Positions 7,575 through 16,431 of a DNA stretch of 64,000 bases are shown in pieces. The first letter of the stretch is position 1; every line of letters begins with the position of its first letter. The notes under the pieces were generated by a model. It was not told where the DNA came from. It did not search any database and saw only the letters and a list, made by a program, of their open reading frames with translations. The stretch spans positions 5,394,001-5,458,000 of the forward strand of contig NZ_PHUJ01000003.1 of NCBI RefSeq assembly GCF_002813375.1, in the 5' to 3' direction. This stretch comes from Pseudonocardia alni. GTDB taxonomy: Bacteria > Actinomycetota > Actinomycetes > Mycobacteriales > Pseudonocardiaceae. The translations under genes were made by a program, and so were the position numbers.

Positions 7575-9032
7575 TCAGATGCCGAACCTGCGCCGGACGT
7601 CCGGGGCATGGCGCCGGGAGACCGGCACGCCCTCGTGCGACCGGCCGTCGGTGATCAGGAACAGTTCACCGCGCGGACCCCGCTCGATCTCGGCCACACG
7701 GCGCAGGTTCACCAGGTAGCGCCGGTGGACCCGTCGGATCCCGAACGGGGCGAGAGCCTGTTCGACGTTGTCCAGCCCGCGGGTGGCGGACTGGATCCGG
7801 CCCCGCTCGGTGACCAGCCAGACGGTGTTGCGGTCGGCCTCGGCGTAGCGGATCTCCGACGGGGTCAGCAGGACCAGCCGGTCGTCACGCACGCCGATCA
7901 CCCGCCGCGGGAGCACCTCGGAGGCCTGGCCACCGGCGTCACCGGGGGAGTAGGCCTCCCCGTCCGCGACCCCGACGGCGCACAGCAGTCCCACCACGCC
8001 CTGGCCGTCGACGACCGGCCACAGGGTGAGCGGGACCTCCGCCTCGCCGGGACACACCGCCAGGCGGGCGTGTCCGCACCAGTCCGGGCCGCACCCGGAC
8101 CGTTCGATCGCCCAGCGGACCACCTCGGGCAGACCGGGGACGTCGGGCACCCGGCGCGCCGCGGTCGCGCTCGTCCCGACGACGGGTGCCGCGCCGGTGA
8201 GCCCCAGTGCCACGGCCGCCTCGTCGTCGGCGGCGATCACGCTGCCGCCCCGGTCCATCGCGACGAGTGCGCCCCGCGTCCGGGCCGCCCGCGCCTCGAA
8301 CGCGGTGACGACGACATCTGCCTCGTACGCGGCCCGCCGGCGGATCACCTGCTCGACACAGGCGACGGCCTCCGTCAGCCACGGCAGCACGAGAGGCGGG
8401 AGGGACGCGTTCCACCGCGAGATGTTGATGGAGGCGACGGGTGCGCCGGTCACCACGTCCCGCACCGAGATGCCCGCGCACGCCCAGTCGTGGAACCCCT
8501 GGCACCAGTGCTCCGGACCGGTCACGGTCACCGGACCGTCCACCTCGAGCGAGGTGCCCATCCCGTTGGTCCCGGTACACGCCTCGGACCACGACGACCA
8601 CGGAGCGAGGTTGTGCAGTTCGGCGCGGCGCCGCGCCGACGAGTCGCCCCAGGCGCCCAGCACCCGCCCCCGGCTGTCCGCGACGGTGACGACGCCCCCG
8701 TCGCGTTCGATCTCGCGGCCCGCCATCGCGCCCAGCCCACCGAGGGCGGTGAACACCACGCCGTCGTCCACCCGGGGGCTCTCCGCGCCGCTGCCGGCTC
8801 CGGGGGCGACGTCCAGGGTGCTGTCGACCCCGTAGCGGTCCCGGCACCGGTACCACGACGCGAGGATCTCGGGACGCACCCCGGTCCTGACCTCGTTGCC
8901 CGCGGCGAAGTCCTCCCAGGTCCGTGCGACCTCGCGGACCGACGACGCCGCGACGAGCGGACCCCGCGGGGCGACGTTCCGGCTCCCGCTCCGCTCCGGA
9001 GCCAGGACCAGCGGTGGGACTCTCCCCGTCAT
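7575..9032 (-). CDS. GAF-LytTR transcriptional regulator A
   Basis: 485 residues. The N-terminal half has the architecture of AcoR-like activators: a helical EILASWYRCRDRYGVD segment (residues about 53-68) followed by a GAF sensor region containing NGMGTSLE and the EHWCQGFHDWACAG segment. Instead of the usual sigma-54 AAA+ and Fis domains, the C-terminal about 105 residues form a LytTR DNA-binding domain (EIRYAEADRNTVWLVT, HRRYLVNL). The ATG at 9032 is chosen because AAGGAGGT lies just upstream. It is paralogous to regulator B at 9386, from which it diverges. Its position between the RuMP and PQQ-dehydrogenase genes suggests control of methanol metabolism; the ligand is unknown. Confidence 0.88.
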   Translation of the reverse strand: MTGRVPPLVLAPERSGSRNVAPRGPLVAASSVREVARTWEDFAAGNEVRTGVRPEILASWYRCRDRYGVDSTLDVAPGAGSGAESPRVDDGVVFTALGGLGAMAGREIERDGGVVTVADSRGRVLGAWGDSSARRRAELHNLAPWSSWSEACTGTNGMGTSLEVDGPVTVTGPEHWCQGFHDWACAGISVRDVVTGAPVASINISRWNASLPPLVLPWLTEAVACVEQVIRRRAAYEADVVVTAFEARAARTRGALVAMDRGGSVIAADDEAAVALGLTGAAPVVGTSATAARRVPDVPGLPEVVRWAIERSGCGPDWCGHARLAVCPGEAEVPLTLWPVVDGQGVVGLLCAVGVADGEAYSPGDAGGQASEVLPRRVIGVRDDRLVLLTPSEIRYAEADRNTVWLVTERGRIQSATRGLDNVEQALAPFGIRRVHRRYLVNLRRVAEIERGPRGELFLITDGRSHEGVPVSRRHAPDVRRRFGI

Positions 9033-9103
9033 CGCGACCTCCTTGTCGCCGGGCGCCGGGGTCAGTTCGCCCCGGCCACCCACATCCGTTCTGCATTTCC
9101 TCC

Positions 9104-9126
9104 CGCCGGCACGTACGGTGCCGGCG
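9104..9126. promoter_or_regulatory. Candidate operator, 9-bp inverted repeat
   Basis: CGCCGGCAC and GTGCCGGCG form perfect arms around a five-base spacer, 72-94 bases upstream of the regulator A start. Its location suggests an operator for auto- or cross-regulation. In such GC-rich DNA it could also be an RNA hairpin or chance. Confidence 0.4.
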
Positions 9127-9303
9127 CCATGTGCCGGATCCGCGGGAACGTCCGCGCCGGCACACTCAGCCGACGACGTCCGGCATGCGGGGGAAGCGTG
9201 TGCCGTTTCGACGGCGCAGTGATCGGACGCTTCTCCCGGAGAGCGCGCCGCGCCCGCCTGTCACGCATTCCCCGCCGTTCGTGATCTCCCGGCGCAGTCC
9301 GCT

Positions 9304-9332
9304 TGCCCTCGATTCGACCGTGCGTTTAGCGT
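9304..9332 (+). promoter_or_regulatory. Promoter of regulator B (TTGCCC-N17-TAGCGT)
   Basis: TTGCCC at 9304-9309 and TAGCGT at 9327-9332 are separated by 17 bases, a good SigA-type arrangement. It would give a leader of about 46 bases before the ATG at 9386, where a GGCGG sequence precedes the start. Confidence 0.5.
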
Positions 9333-9385
9333 GCGAGTCAGGTTGCATCACCGCGCTCGAGCGAGACAGACCAAAGGCGGTCGCC

Positions 9386-10783
9386 ATGCCACAGGTAGTG
9401 CGTCCCGGCACCGGCCCGGAGGACGCCGACGTGCGGCGGGCCTGGGAGCGGTTCGCCGCCGGTGACGACGCGCTCAGCGGGATCCGGCCCGAGATCGCGG
9501 TGTCGTGGCACCGGTGCCGGGACCAGTACGGGGTCGACCCGCTCATCTCCGAGGCCCCGGCCGCCGTGACCGAGGTCGTCCACACCCTGGAACACGACGT
9601 CGTCATCGCCGAGCTCGGGTTCCGGGCCGGCCCCATCGCCCACGAGCTGAGTGGAGAGGGCGGGATCGTCACCATCGCCGACGCCAACGGCCGGGTGCTC
9701 GCGCAGTGGGGCGACGAGGCGACCCGTGCACTCGCCGCCGAGGCCAACCTCGCGCAGTGGTACTGCTGGTCGGAGAGCTCGGTCGGCACCAACGGCATGG
9801 GGACCGCGCTCGCGTCGCACACCCCCGTCACGGTCCGCGGCGCCGAGCACTGGTGCGGGGCGTTCCAGGACTGGAACTGCACCGGGGTCTCGGTCCGCGA
9901 CGCGGTGAGCCGACAGCCGGTGGCGGTCCTGAACATCTCCTGCTGGCGGCGCGAGCTCCCCCGGTCGGCGCAGGGATGGCTCGGCACCGCGGCGTCCGCG
10001 ACGCAGCGCATCCTGCGCCAGCGCGCGCGGGGCGACGGCACCGAGCTGATCGCCGCGGTCAACCACGCGCGGTCGTTGACGACAGCTCCGCTCGCCGGCG
10101 TCGACCCGGCCGGGCGGGTCGTCGTCGCCGACGACACCGCCGGGGTGCTGCTCGGCATCCCCGGCTCCACACCGGCGCCGGACCCGGCGGTCCGGTGGAG
10201 GCCCGAGCTGCCCGAGTTCATCCGGGCCGCCCGGTACGCCGCGGGGCAGGCGGGCAGGGACGCCGGCTGGACCGGCTCGACGCAGATCCTCACCCGGCTC
10301 TCCCGCGAGCCGATGACGATCAGCTTCCGTCCCGTGTTCCTCGCCGGGCACCTGGTCGGCAACGTCGTCTCCTTCGGTGTCTCGGAGGGCGAGCCGCTTC
10401 CCGCGTCGACGGACGCCCCGGACGCGCCGGCCGCCCCGCAGACCCCGCCGCGCCGGCTCGTCGCGGCCCGCGAGAACAGGATGGTCCTGCTGCGCCTGGC
10501 GGAGGTCGCGTTCGCGCAGTCCGACGGCAACGACGTGTGGCTGACCACCGACGAGGGGCAGATGCGGTCCGCGTCGCTGGGGCTCGACCGGCTCGAGTCC
10601 GAGCTGAACGGCGCCGGCTTCCTACGGGTGCACCGCCAGTTCGTGGTGAACCTCAGCCGGATCCGGGAGGTCGAACGCCGGGAGAAGGGCGAGCTGGTGC
10701 TCGTCATGGACGACCCGGCCGAGACGGTCGTGCCGGTGTCCCGCCGCAACATCCCGACGGTCCGCCGCGCGCTCGAACTCTGA
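9386..10783 (+). CDS. GAF-LytTR transcriptional regulator B
   Basis: 465 residues with the same layout as regulator A: the AcoR-like EIAVSWHRCRDQYGVD segment (about residues 34-49), a GAF region with NGMGTALAS and EHWCGAFQDWNCTG, a variable centre, a Pro/Ala linker (about 335-353) and a C-terminal LytTR domain (EVAFAQSDGNDVWLTT, HRQFVVNLSRI). Conserved Cys and Trp residues shared by both proteins in the GAF region could take part in ligand sensing; this is inference. It is divergent from regulator A and convergent with the PQQ-dehydrogenase operon. Two such paralogues side by side may bind as hetero- or competing dimers. Confidence 0.88.
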   Translation: MPQVVRPGTGPEDADVRRAWERFAAGDDALSGIRPEIAVSWHRCRDQYGVDPLISEAPAAVTEVVHTLEHDVVIAELGFRAGPIAHELSGEGGIVTIADANGRVLAQWGDEATRALAAEANLAQWYCWSESSVGTNGMGTALASHTPVTVRGAEHWCGAFQDWNCTGVSVRDAVSRQPVAVLNISCWRRELPRSAQGWLGTAASATQRILRQRARGDGTELIAAVNHARSLTTAPLAGVDPAGRVVVADDTAGVLLGIPGSTPAPDPAVRWRPELPEFIRAARYAAGQAGRDAGWTGSTQILTRLSREPMTISFRPVFLAGHLVGNVVSFGVSEGEPLPASTDAPDAPAAPQTPPRRLVAARENRMVLLRLAEVAFAQSDGNDVWLTTDEGQMRSASLGLDRLESELNGAGFLRVHRQFVVNLSRIREVERREKGELVLVMDDPAETVVPVSRRNIPTVRRALEL

Positions 10784-10798
10784 CCCGGGCCGCGGCCT

Positions 10799-11002
10799 TC
10801 AGCCGCGGTAACGGTGCACGTCGCAGACGCAGTACATCAGCCGGCACTCGAAGCATTCGGGCTTCCCGACGCAGGTGATGCAGGGGCCGCACTCCACCGG
10901 CTCGGTGTGGCGGGCCATGTCCTCGGGCCCGAAGCGCTCGCCGCACAGCATGCACGGCAGGTTCTGCCGCGGTCGTGTGGCCGGGGTCTGGGTCATCGTC
11001 AT
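10799..11002 (-). CDS. Small Cys-rich protein downstream of the PQQ dehydrogenase
   Basis: 67 residues if started at the ATG at 11002; an in-frame ATG at 11071 would give 90, and neither has a strong ribosome-binding site. It contains nine Cys, arranged CxxC, CxxCxxC, CxxC and CxC, plus several His, a pattern typical of zinc-ribbon or other metal-binding proteins; the family is not recognised. No signal peptide. It is the last gene of the cupredoxin/PQQ-dehydrogenase operon, about 100 bases after it. It could hold metal for, or help assemble, the dehydrogenase; that is inference from context. Confidence 0.65.
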   Translation of the reverse strand: MTMTQTPATRPRQNLPCMLCGERFGPEDMARHTEPVECGPCITCVGKPECFECRLMYCVCDVHRYRG

Positions 11003-11099
11003 CACCGTCGGTTTCCGTGGTCGGGCCGGTACACCCGGCCGGTGGGGCCGCAGACGCGACCACGTCCCCACCGGCCGGGTGCTGGTCAGAGGACCGGTG

Positions 11100-12782
11100 T
11101 CACAGGGAGAACACGATCAGTGATGCCCCGTGTCCCTGTCCGGACAGACCCGGCACGATGCCCTCCAGCCAGCCGCCCCATCCGACCGGGACCGCGATGT
11201 ACTGCTTGCCGTCCACGGTGAAGGTGCTCGGGCTGCTGTGATGGCCGCTGCCGCACTGGAAGCTCCAGAGCTTCTCGCCGGTCTCGGCGTGCAGCCCCAG
11301 GAACTCGCCCGCCGGCGTGCCGGCGAACACCAGGTTCCCCGCGGTGCTCAGGGTCGAGGCGGCCATCGGCATGTCCTTGAGCCGGTAGCGCCACTTCTCC
11401 TCGCCGTGCGAGTCGAACGCGCTGACCGAACCGGCCATGTTGTCGATGTCGACCTCGACGGCGGCACCCCAGTAGGGCATGCCCTCCTTGAACTCACGGC
11501 GCCGGCGGGTGGCGGTGGCACCGACGTCGGCGACCGGGACGTAGAACAGGTCGTGGTCGGGGTTGTAGGACGCGTGGGTCCACTCCTTCGCGCCCGCCGG
11601 TCCCGGGAAGAAGTGGCAGGGCTCGCCCTCCTTGTCCGGGTACTTGCGCGGGGTGACCTTGCCGTCGCGCGTGATGACGCCCCAGTCGATCCGGTCCACG
11701 AACGGGGTGACGTGCTGCAGTTCGCCGTTCGTCCGGTCCAGGACGAACATGTACCCGTTCTTGTCGAAGTGGGCCAGGAGCTTCTTCCCGTCCCGCTCGA
11801 ACAGGGTCATCTCCATCGTGGAGTCGTAGTCCCAGAGGTCGTGCGGCGTGAACTGGTAGTGCCACTTGATCTCGCCGGTGTCCACGTCCAGCGCGACGAC
11901 GCTGTCGGTGTAGAGGTTGTCGCCGGGGCGCACCTCGCCGTCGAAGTCCGGGGCCGGGTTGCCGGTGCCCGCGTAGTACAGGTTCAGCTCGGGGTCGTAG
12001 GTGCCGGTGACCCAGTGGTTCGCGCCGCCGCGCTGCCACGCCTCACCGTCGTCGGGCCAGGTCTCGGACCCCGGCTCGCCCGGCTTCGGCACCGTGTAGG
12101 TGCGCCAGCGCTGCTCGCCCGTCTCCAGGTCCCAGGCGTCGATGTGGCCTCGGACGCCGTACTCACCGCCGGCGGAGCCGGTGATGAGGAAGTCCTTGAT
12201 GACCAGCGGCGCGATCGAGGCGCTCTCGCCGGCGCGGACGTCGCCGATGGTCTTCTGCCAGACCCTGCGCCCGGTGGTGGCGTCGAGTGCGACCAGCTGC
12301 GCGTTCTGGGTCACCATGTAGACCTTGCCGTTGGCGACCGCACAACCGCGGTTGACGTTGGCGCAGCACAGCGTCACGTCGATCGGGATGGCGTGCTTGT
12401 AGCGCCACAGCTGCTCGCCGGTCACGGCGTCGAGCGCCCAGATCTGGCCGTCCCAGCCCGTCACGAACATGACGCCGTCGACGACGATCGGGCACGCCTC
12501 GAAGGCGTAGGTGGAGGTCGAGGCCATCATGCCGGTGGCGCTCGCCTGGAAGATCCAGGCGACCTTCAGGTCCTTGACGTTCCCGGTGTTGATCTGGTCC
12601 AGCAGGCTGTGGCGCTTGCCGTCGTAGTCGCCGTAGTAGGTGATCCAGTTGTGCGACTCGCTGCGCGCCTGCAGGATCCGGTCGTAGTCCAGCCCGCGTG
12701 TCACGTCCGGTGCGCTGTGCGGGAGGTTCGAGAGCTTGCTGTGGTCGAACGCCTTGCCTGCGTCCACGTACTCGATGGTCAT
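11100..12782 (-). CDS. PQQ-dependent alcohol/methanol dehydrogenase, lanthanide-type active site
   Basis: 560-residue eight-bladed propeller quinoprotein of the methanol/ethanol dehydrogenase family. Visible features: vicinal Cys139-Cys140 followed by xNVNRG (the strained disulfide over PQQ), metal ligands Glu206 in GGEYGVRG and Asn275 in GTGNPAP, catalytic Asp318 in HDLWDYD, and Asp320 two residues later, the extra ligand that marks lanthanide-dependent XoxF-type enzymes (Ca enzymes have Ala there). It would oxidise methanol to the formaldehyde used by Hps. The family is normally periplasmic or exported, but the N-terminus is hydrophilic with no signal peptide; the start is firm, with AAGAAGGG just upstream and a neighbour's stop 15 bases away. 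No cytochrome c domain. No PQQ biosynthesis genes are in the window. Confidence 0.92.
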   Translation of the reverse strand: MTIEYVDAGKAFDHSKLSNLPHSAPDVTRGLDYDRILQARSESHNWITYYGDYDGKRHSLLDQINTGNVKDLKVAWIFQASATGMMASTSTYAFEACPIVVDGVMFVTGWDGQIWALDAVTGEQLWRYKHAIPIDVTLCCANVNRGCAVANGKVYMVTQNAQLVALDATTGRRVWQKTIGDVRAGESASIAPLVIKDFLITGSAGGEYGVRGHIDAWDLETGEQRWRTYTVPKPGEPGSETWPDDGEAWQRGGANHWVTGTYDPELNLYYAGTGNPAPDFDGEVRPGDNLYTDSVVALDVDTGEIKWHYQFTPHDLWDYDSTMEMTLFERDGKKLLAHFDKNGYMFVLDRTNGELQHVTPFVDRIDWGVITRDGKVTPRKYPDKEGEPCHFFPGPAGAKEWTHASYNPDHDLFYVPVADVGATATRRRREFKEGMPYWGAAVEVDIDNMAGSVSAFDSHGEEKWRYRLKDMPMAASTLSTAGNLVFAGTPAGEFLGLHAETGEKLWSFQCGSGHHSSPSTFTVDGKQYIAVPVGWGGWLEGIVPGLSGQGHGASLIVFSL

Positions 12783-12797
12783 GGTGATTCGCCCTTC

Positions 12798-13277
12798 TTA
12801 CGGTCGCGGCTGGGCAGGACGGTCGAGCTTCGCCTCCGGTGGTACCTCACCGGTCACCACGATCGCGGCGGTCAGACCACGGCCCTCGTCGTTACCCGCG
12901 GGTGAGCCGTACCAGTAGCAGCCGGGACCGTCGAGCTCGATCGTCGCGCTCCCCTTGGAGTGGTTCACCAGGCCGATGAACTGCCGGTCCCCGTTGCTGG
13001 GCAGCAGGCACGCGTGGGTGTTCTTGTCGTCGTTGATGATGGTCAGCTCGAGCGTGCCGCTGTGCGGCATGATCAAGATCGCCGGATCCCACGTCATGGC
13101 GTCCTCGGGGATCCTGATCGTCGCCTCCATCACGCCGTCGGGACGCTCGGTCGCCCGGGCGACCGAGCCGGTCCCGAGCACCGCGCCGATGGTCGCGCGG
13201 TTCTGCCCGCTGAGTTCGGCCAGGAGTTCCTCCCGGCTGTCCTGGGCCGAGTCCTCGCGGTCCTGAATGGATGTCAT
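12798..13277 (-). CDS. Cupredoxin-like protein, candidate electron acceptor of the PQQ dehydrogenase
   Basis: 159 residues. The C-terminal about 105 residues look like a cupredoxin beta-sandwich: the strand LELTIINDDKNTHACLLPS with a possible copper His, then IELDGPGCYWYGSP with the expected Cys. The usual Cys-x(2-4)-His-x(3-4)-Met end of a type 1 site is not evident, so the metal site is degenerate or different. No signal peptide is seen: the start at 13277, with GAGGAGG upstream, gives a hydrophilic N-terminus. It is the first gene of the operon, 15 bases before the dehydrogenase, and the likely redox or structural partner of it. Confidence 0.65.
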   Translation of the reverse strand: MTSIQDREDSAQDSREELLAELSGQNRATIGAVLGTGSVARATERPDGVMEATIRIPEDAMTWDPAILIMPHSGTLELTIINDDKNTHACLLPSNGDRQFIGLVNHSKGSATIELDGPGCYWYGSPAGNDEGRGLTAAIVVTGEVPPEAKLDRPAQPRP

Positions 13278-13415
13278 CGCTTCGCCTCCTCGTCGTTGAG
13301 AAAAAAGCAATTCGGCGGCGCCGGTGTGTGCGGAACACGCGCGTCCCGCGCGCCGGCCGACTGCGATACAACAGCCGCTGCGGGAATGGGACGATCATCC
13401 GGCCACCATTCCGGT

Positions 13416-13431
13416 GGTGATTGCCATCACC
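13416..13431. promoter_or_regulatory. Candidate operator GGTGAT-N4-ATCACC
   Basis: Perfect 6-bp inverted repeat about 140 bases upstream of the cupredoxin start. Position fits an activator or repressor site; the binding protein is unknown. Confidence 0.35.
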
Positions 13432-13436
13432 CGCCG

Positions 13437-13470
13437 CGCAACACACGTTACATCGCACGAGGGTGTTGCG
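13437..13470. promoter_or_regulatory. Candidate operator CGCAACAC-N18-GTGTTGCG
   Basis: Perfect 8-bp arms 26 bases apart centre to centre, about 160-195 bases upstream of the cupredoxin start, with further CAACA half-sites nearby. The adjacent LytTR regulators are the obvious candidate binders; this is inference. Confidence 0.4.
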
Positions 13471-13941
13471 GTATGGCTCGCCGTTGACGGGGCAACAGAC
13501 CCCGTTCGCCGGTCGCGGCCTACCGTTCGTACCCCTCGGAGCCCGCGGAGCAGTCCCGGGGCCGCTGCCCCGGCGGTGTCGCCGCGGCCCGGTCCGGAGC
13601 CGTGGACACGGACGAACCGCACGTCACGGGGGTACCGAGGCCGTCGCGACCACTCCGGCTGGTCCTGGGCGCAGCCGATCTCCGGTCCTGCCGGTCGCGC
13701 CGGTCCCCGCCCGTGCGGAGACGACGTCCACACGCTGGGAGCGGCCGGTCCGCCGCCGCGGCCGGCACCGCGCGGGACGGCCTCCGGCGGTGCCGGCGTC
13801 GTGTGCCGGGGCCGCGTCCCGTGCGTCCGGCGGCGCCGGCCGCCGGCCGGGCCTGATCTCCCACACGGAGATCGCCGGTCCCGCAGACGCGTTCGGACGC
13901 AATTTCCCGGACCGCCCACGATCGCTTGTCCGGGCGCAGGA

Positions 13942-16143
13942 TCAGATCAAGTCGAAACGGTCGAGCTCCATGACCTTGACCCATGCCGCGACGAAATCGC
14001 GGACGAAACGGTCAGCCGCGTCGTCCGCGGCGTACACCTCGCACAGCGCCCGCAGCTCCGAGCTGGACCCGAAGACCAGGTCGACCCGGCTCGCGGTCCA
14101 CCGCAGCTCACCGGTGTCCACGTCCCGGCCCTCGAACACGGACCCGTCGCCGTCGGGGCTCGCCGACCACCGGGTGCGACCGTCGAGGAGGTTCACGACG
14201 AAGTCGTTGGTCAGCGTCCCCGGGGACGTCGTCAGCACGCCCGTACGGGAACCGCGGTGGGTGGCTCCGAGTACACGGAGCCCGGAGACGAGGACGGTCA
14301 TCTCCGGTGGGGTCAGCGTCAGCAGCGCGGCCCGGTCCACCAGCAGGTGCTCGGGCGCGATGCCGGAGGTGTCCCCGACCCAGTTGCGGAACCCGTCGGC
14401 GCGCGGCTGCAGGGCCGCGAACGATCCGGTGTCGGTCCACTCCTGCGTCGCGTCGGTGCGCCCGGGCCGGAACGGCACCACGACCTCGTGCCCGGCGTCC
14501 GCGGCGGCGCGTTCCACCGCCGCGCACCCGCCGAGCACGACGAGGTCCGCCATCGTGATCCGCCTGCCGCCGGTGTGCGCCCCCTCGAACCGCTCCCGGA
14601 CCCCCTCCAGGACGGTGAGGACCTCGTCGAGCTGTTCCGGGTCGTTGACCGCCCAGTGACGCTGGGGCGAGAGCCGGATCCGTGCTCCGTTGGCGCCTCC
14701 GCGCTTGTCGGTGTCGCGGTAGGTCGAGGCCGACGCCCACGCGGTGCCGACGAGCTGGGCGACGGTCAGGCCGGACCCGAGGACCATCCGCTTGAGAGCG
14801 GCGACGTCGTCGTCGTCGACCAGCTCGTGGTCGACCTCGGGGACCGGGTCCTGCCAGAGGAACGGCTGCTCGGGGACGAGGGGACCCAGGTATCTGCGGG
14901 CCGGGCCCATGTCGAGGTGGGTGAGCTTGAACCAGGCCCGGGCGAAGGCGTCGGCGAACTCGTCCGGGTCGTCGAGGTAGCGACGCGCGATCGACTCGAA
15001 CCCGGGATCGGCCCGGAGCGCGAGGTCGGTGGTGAGCATGACCGGGTGCGAGCGGACCCCGGGGTCGAACGGGTCCGGCACGGTGTCCGCGCCGCCGCCG
15101 TCGCGGGGGACCCACTGCCACAGGCCGGCGGGGCTCAGCTCGACGTCCCACTCGTACTCGAAGAGCGTCTCGAGGTAGGTGTGGTCCCAGCGGGTCGGGG
15201 TGCGGGTCCACGCGCCGTGCAGCCCGGCGGTCACCGTGTCCGGGCCGAGGCCGGTGCCGTGACCACCGCTCCAGCCCATGCCCTGGGCGGTCAGCGGAGC
15301 TGCCTCGGGTTCCGGTCCCGCGGTGACCATCGGGTCCGCCGGGCCGTGCATCCGGCCGAACGTGTGACCCCCCGCGATCAGTGCGACGGTCTCGGCGTCG
15401 TCCAGGGCCATCCGGCGGAAGGTCTGACGGATGTCGCGCGCGGACAGCTTCGGGTCGGGGTTGGTGGCCGGACCCTGCGGGTCGACGTAGATCAGCCCCA
15501 TCTCGCTCGCACCCAGCGGCTCGTCGAGCTCGTGGAGACCGGTGTAGCGCCGCTCCGACAACCACTTGCGCTCGGGGCCCCAGTACGTGTCGTCCGGTTC
15601 CCACACCTCCGGGCGCCCGCCGGCGAACCCGAGCGTCGTGAGCCCCATCGACTCCAGTGCACGGTTGCCGGCGAAGATCATCAGGTCGGCCCAGGACAGG
15701 CACCGGCCGTACTTGCGCTTCACCGGCCAGAGCAGGCGCCGCGGCTTGTCGAGGTTGCGGTTGTCCGGCCAGCTGTTCAGCGGGGCGAAGCGCTGCATGC
15801 CGGCGGCGGCTCCGCCCCGGCCGTCACCGGCGCGGTAGGTGCCCGCCGCGTGCCAGGCCATGCGCAGCACCAGCGGTCCGTAGTGACCGGAGTCGGCGGG
15901 CCACCAGTCCTGCGAGGTGGTGAGCACCTCGTCGACGTCCCGGGCGAGCTCGTCGAGATCGACGGTCGCGAAGCGCGAGGGGTAGTCGTCGTCACGCGGG
16001 TGCGGTCTGCGCAGCGGTGCGAGATCGAGCCGTTGTGGCCACCAGTCCCGAGGGCGCAGGTGGGTGGCCTCGGCGCCGGACCCTGCGCCCGCCAGGATCT
16101 GGTCGTAGGTGCGGTAGACGTGGGTGTCGGGGTTCTCGGGCAT
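13942..16143 (-). CDS. katG: Catalase-peroxidase KatG
   Basis: 733 residues with the two-domain layout of bifunctional catalase-peroxidases. The distal haem triad Arg94-Trp97-His98 lies in [11 protein letters not shown]; the Tyr of the Met-Tyr-Trp adduct is expected in [11 protein letters not shown] and the proximal His in GGHTFGR. It removes hydrogen peroxide and peroxides. The ATG at 16143 has GGGGAGGA upstream; the frame is open another 64 codons but that part is low-complexity. No fur-like furA gene precedes it, unlike in mycobacteria, where furA-katG is the rule. Confidence 0.96.
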   Translation of the reverse strand: MPENPDTHVYRTYDQILAGAGSGAEATHLRPRDWWPQRLDLAPLRRPHPRDDDYPSRFATVDLDELARDVDEVLTTSQDWWPADSGHYGPLVLRMAWHAAGTYRAGDGRGGAAAGMQRFAPLNSWPDNRNLDKPRRLLWPVKRKYGRCLSWADLMIFAGNRALESMGLTTLGFAGGRPEVWEPDDTYWGPERKWLSERRYTGLHELDEPLGASEMGLIYVDPQGPATNPDPKLSARDIRQTFRRMALDDAETVALIAGGHTFGRMHGPADPMVTAGPEPEAAPLTAQGMGWSGGHGTGLGPDTVTAGLHGAWTRTPTRWDHTYLETLFEYEWDVELSPAGLWQWVPRDGGGADTVPDPFDPGVRSHPVMLTTDLALRADPGFESIARRYLDDPDEFADAFARAWFKLTHLDMGPARRYLGPLVPEQPFLWQDPVPEVDHELVDDDDVAALKRMVLGSGLTVAQLVGTAWASASTYRDTDKRGGANGARIRLSPQRHWAVNDPEQLDEVLTVLEGVRERFEGAHTGGRRITMADLVVLGGCAAVERAAADAGHEVVVPFRPGRTDATQEWTDTGSFAALQPRADGFRNWVGDTSGIAPEHLLVDRAALLTLTPPEMTVLVSGLRVLGATHRGSRTGVLTTSPGTLTNDFVVNLLDGRTRWSASPDGDGSVFEGRDVDTGELRWTASRVDLVFGSSSELRALCEVYAADDAADRFVRDFVAAWVKVMELDRFDLI

Positions 16144-16431
16144 CGTCGTCCTCCCCGGGCGACCGTCCATCGTGCCCCGCCGCCCCCGGTCGGACAGGGG
16201 CGTCGACGCCCCGGCCGGTCCCCGTGGGCATCGCGCCGGCGATGTCGGACCCGCTCCTGGCGGCCCCGCCCGCCCGGGGCCGGTTCCCGGTCCGTGCGCG
16301 GGGCCCTTCGGAGCATCGCTGGCGCGACGGGGCATCGCAAGGGGGCCGGAACCAGCGGTCGCCGATCGGTGCCGAACGGGGTCGGGGCGAACGCGAACGG
16401 ATCAGCTGTGGGCCCCGTACGGCGCCGGGCG

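Larger units (their letters stand above)
9033..9385. other. Divergent promoter region between the two regulators
   Basis: 353 bases without a gene. It holds a perfect 9-bp-arm dyad on the regulator A side and a plausible -35/-10 pair for regulator B, listed separately. Nothing else could be assigned. Confidence 0.6.
13278..13941. other. Long non-coding region upstream of the PQQ operon
   Basis: 664 bases between the cupredoxin start and the end of katG. Open frames here give low-complexity Arg/Pro/Gly translations, so I call no gene. The part nearest the operon carries an AT-rich A-tract (about 13301-13307), two dyads listed separately, and several CAACA half-sites (about 13369, 13440, 13466, 13493), consistent with a regulatory region. 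Nothing recognisable from about 13510 to 13941. Confidence 0.6.

Noticed and set aside
12798-13277. Classical type 1 copper protein
   Set aside because: The fold is plausible but the Cys-His-Met end of the site is not visible, so it is only called cupredoxin-like.
13395-13919. 174-residue minus-strand frame in the gap upstream of the PQQ operon
   Set aside because: Arg/Pro/Gly-rich translation without family features, no ribosome-binding site and no fit with neighbours; treated as non-coding.
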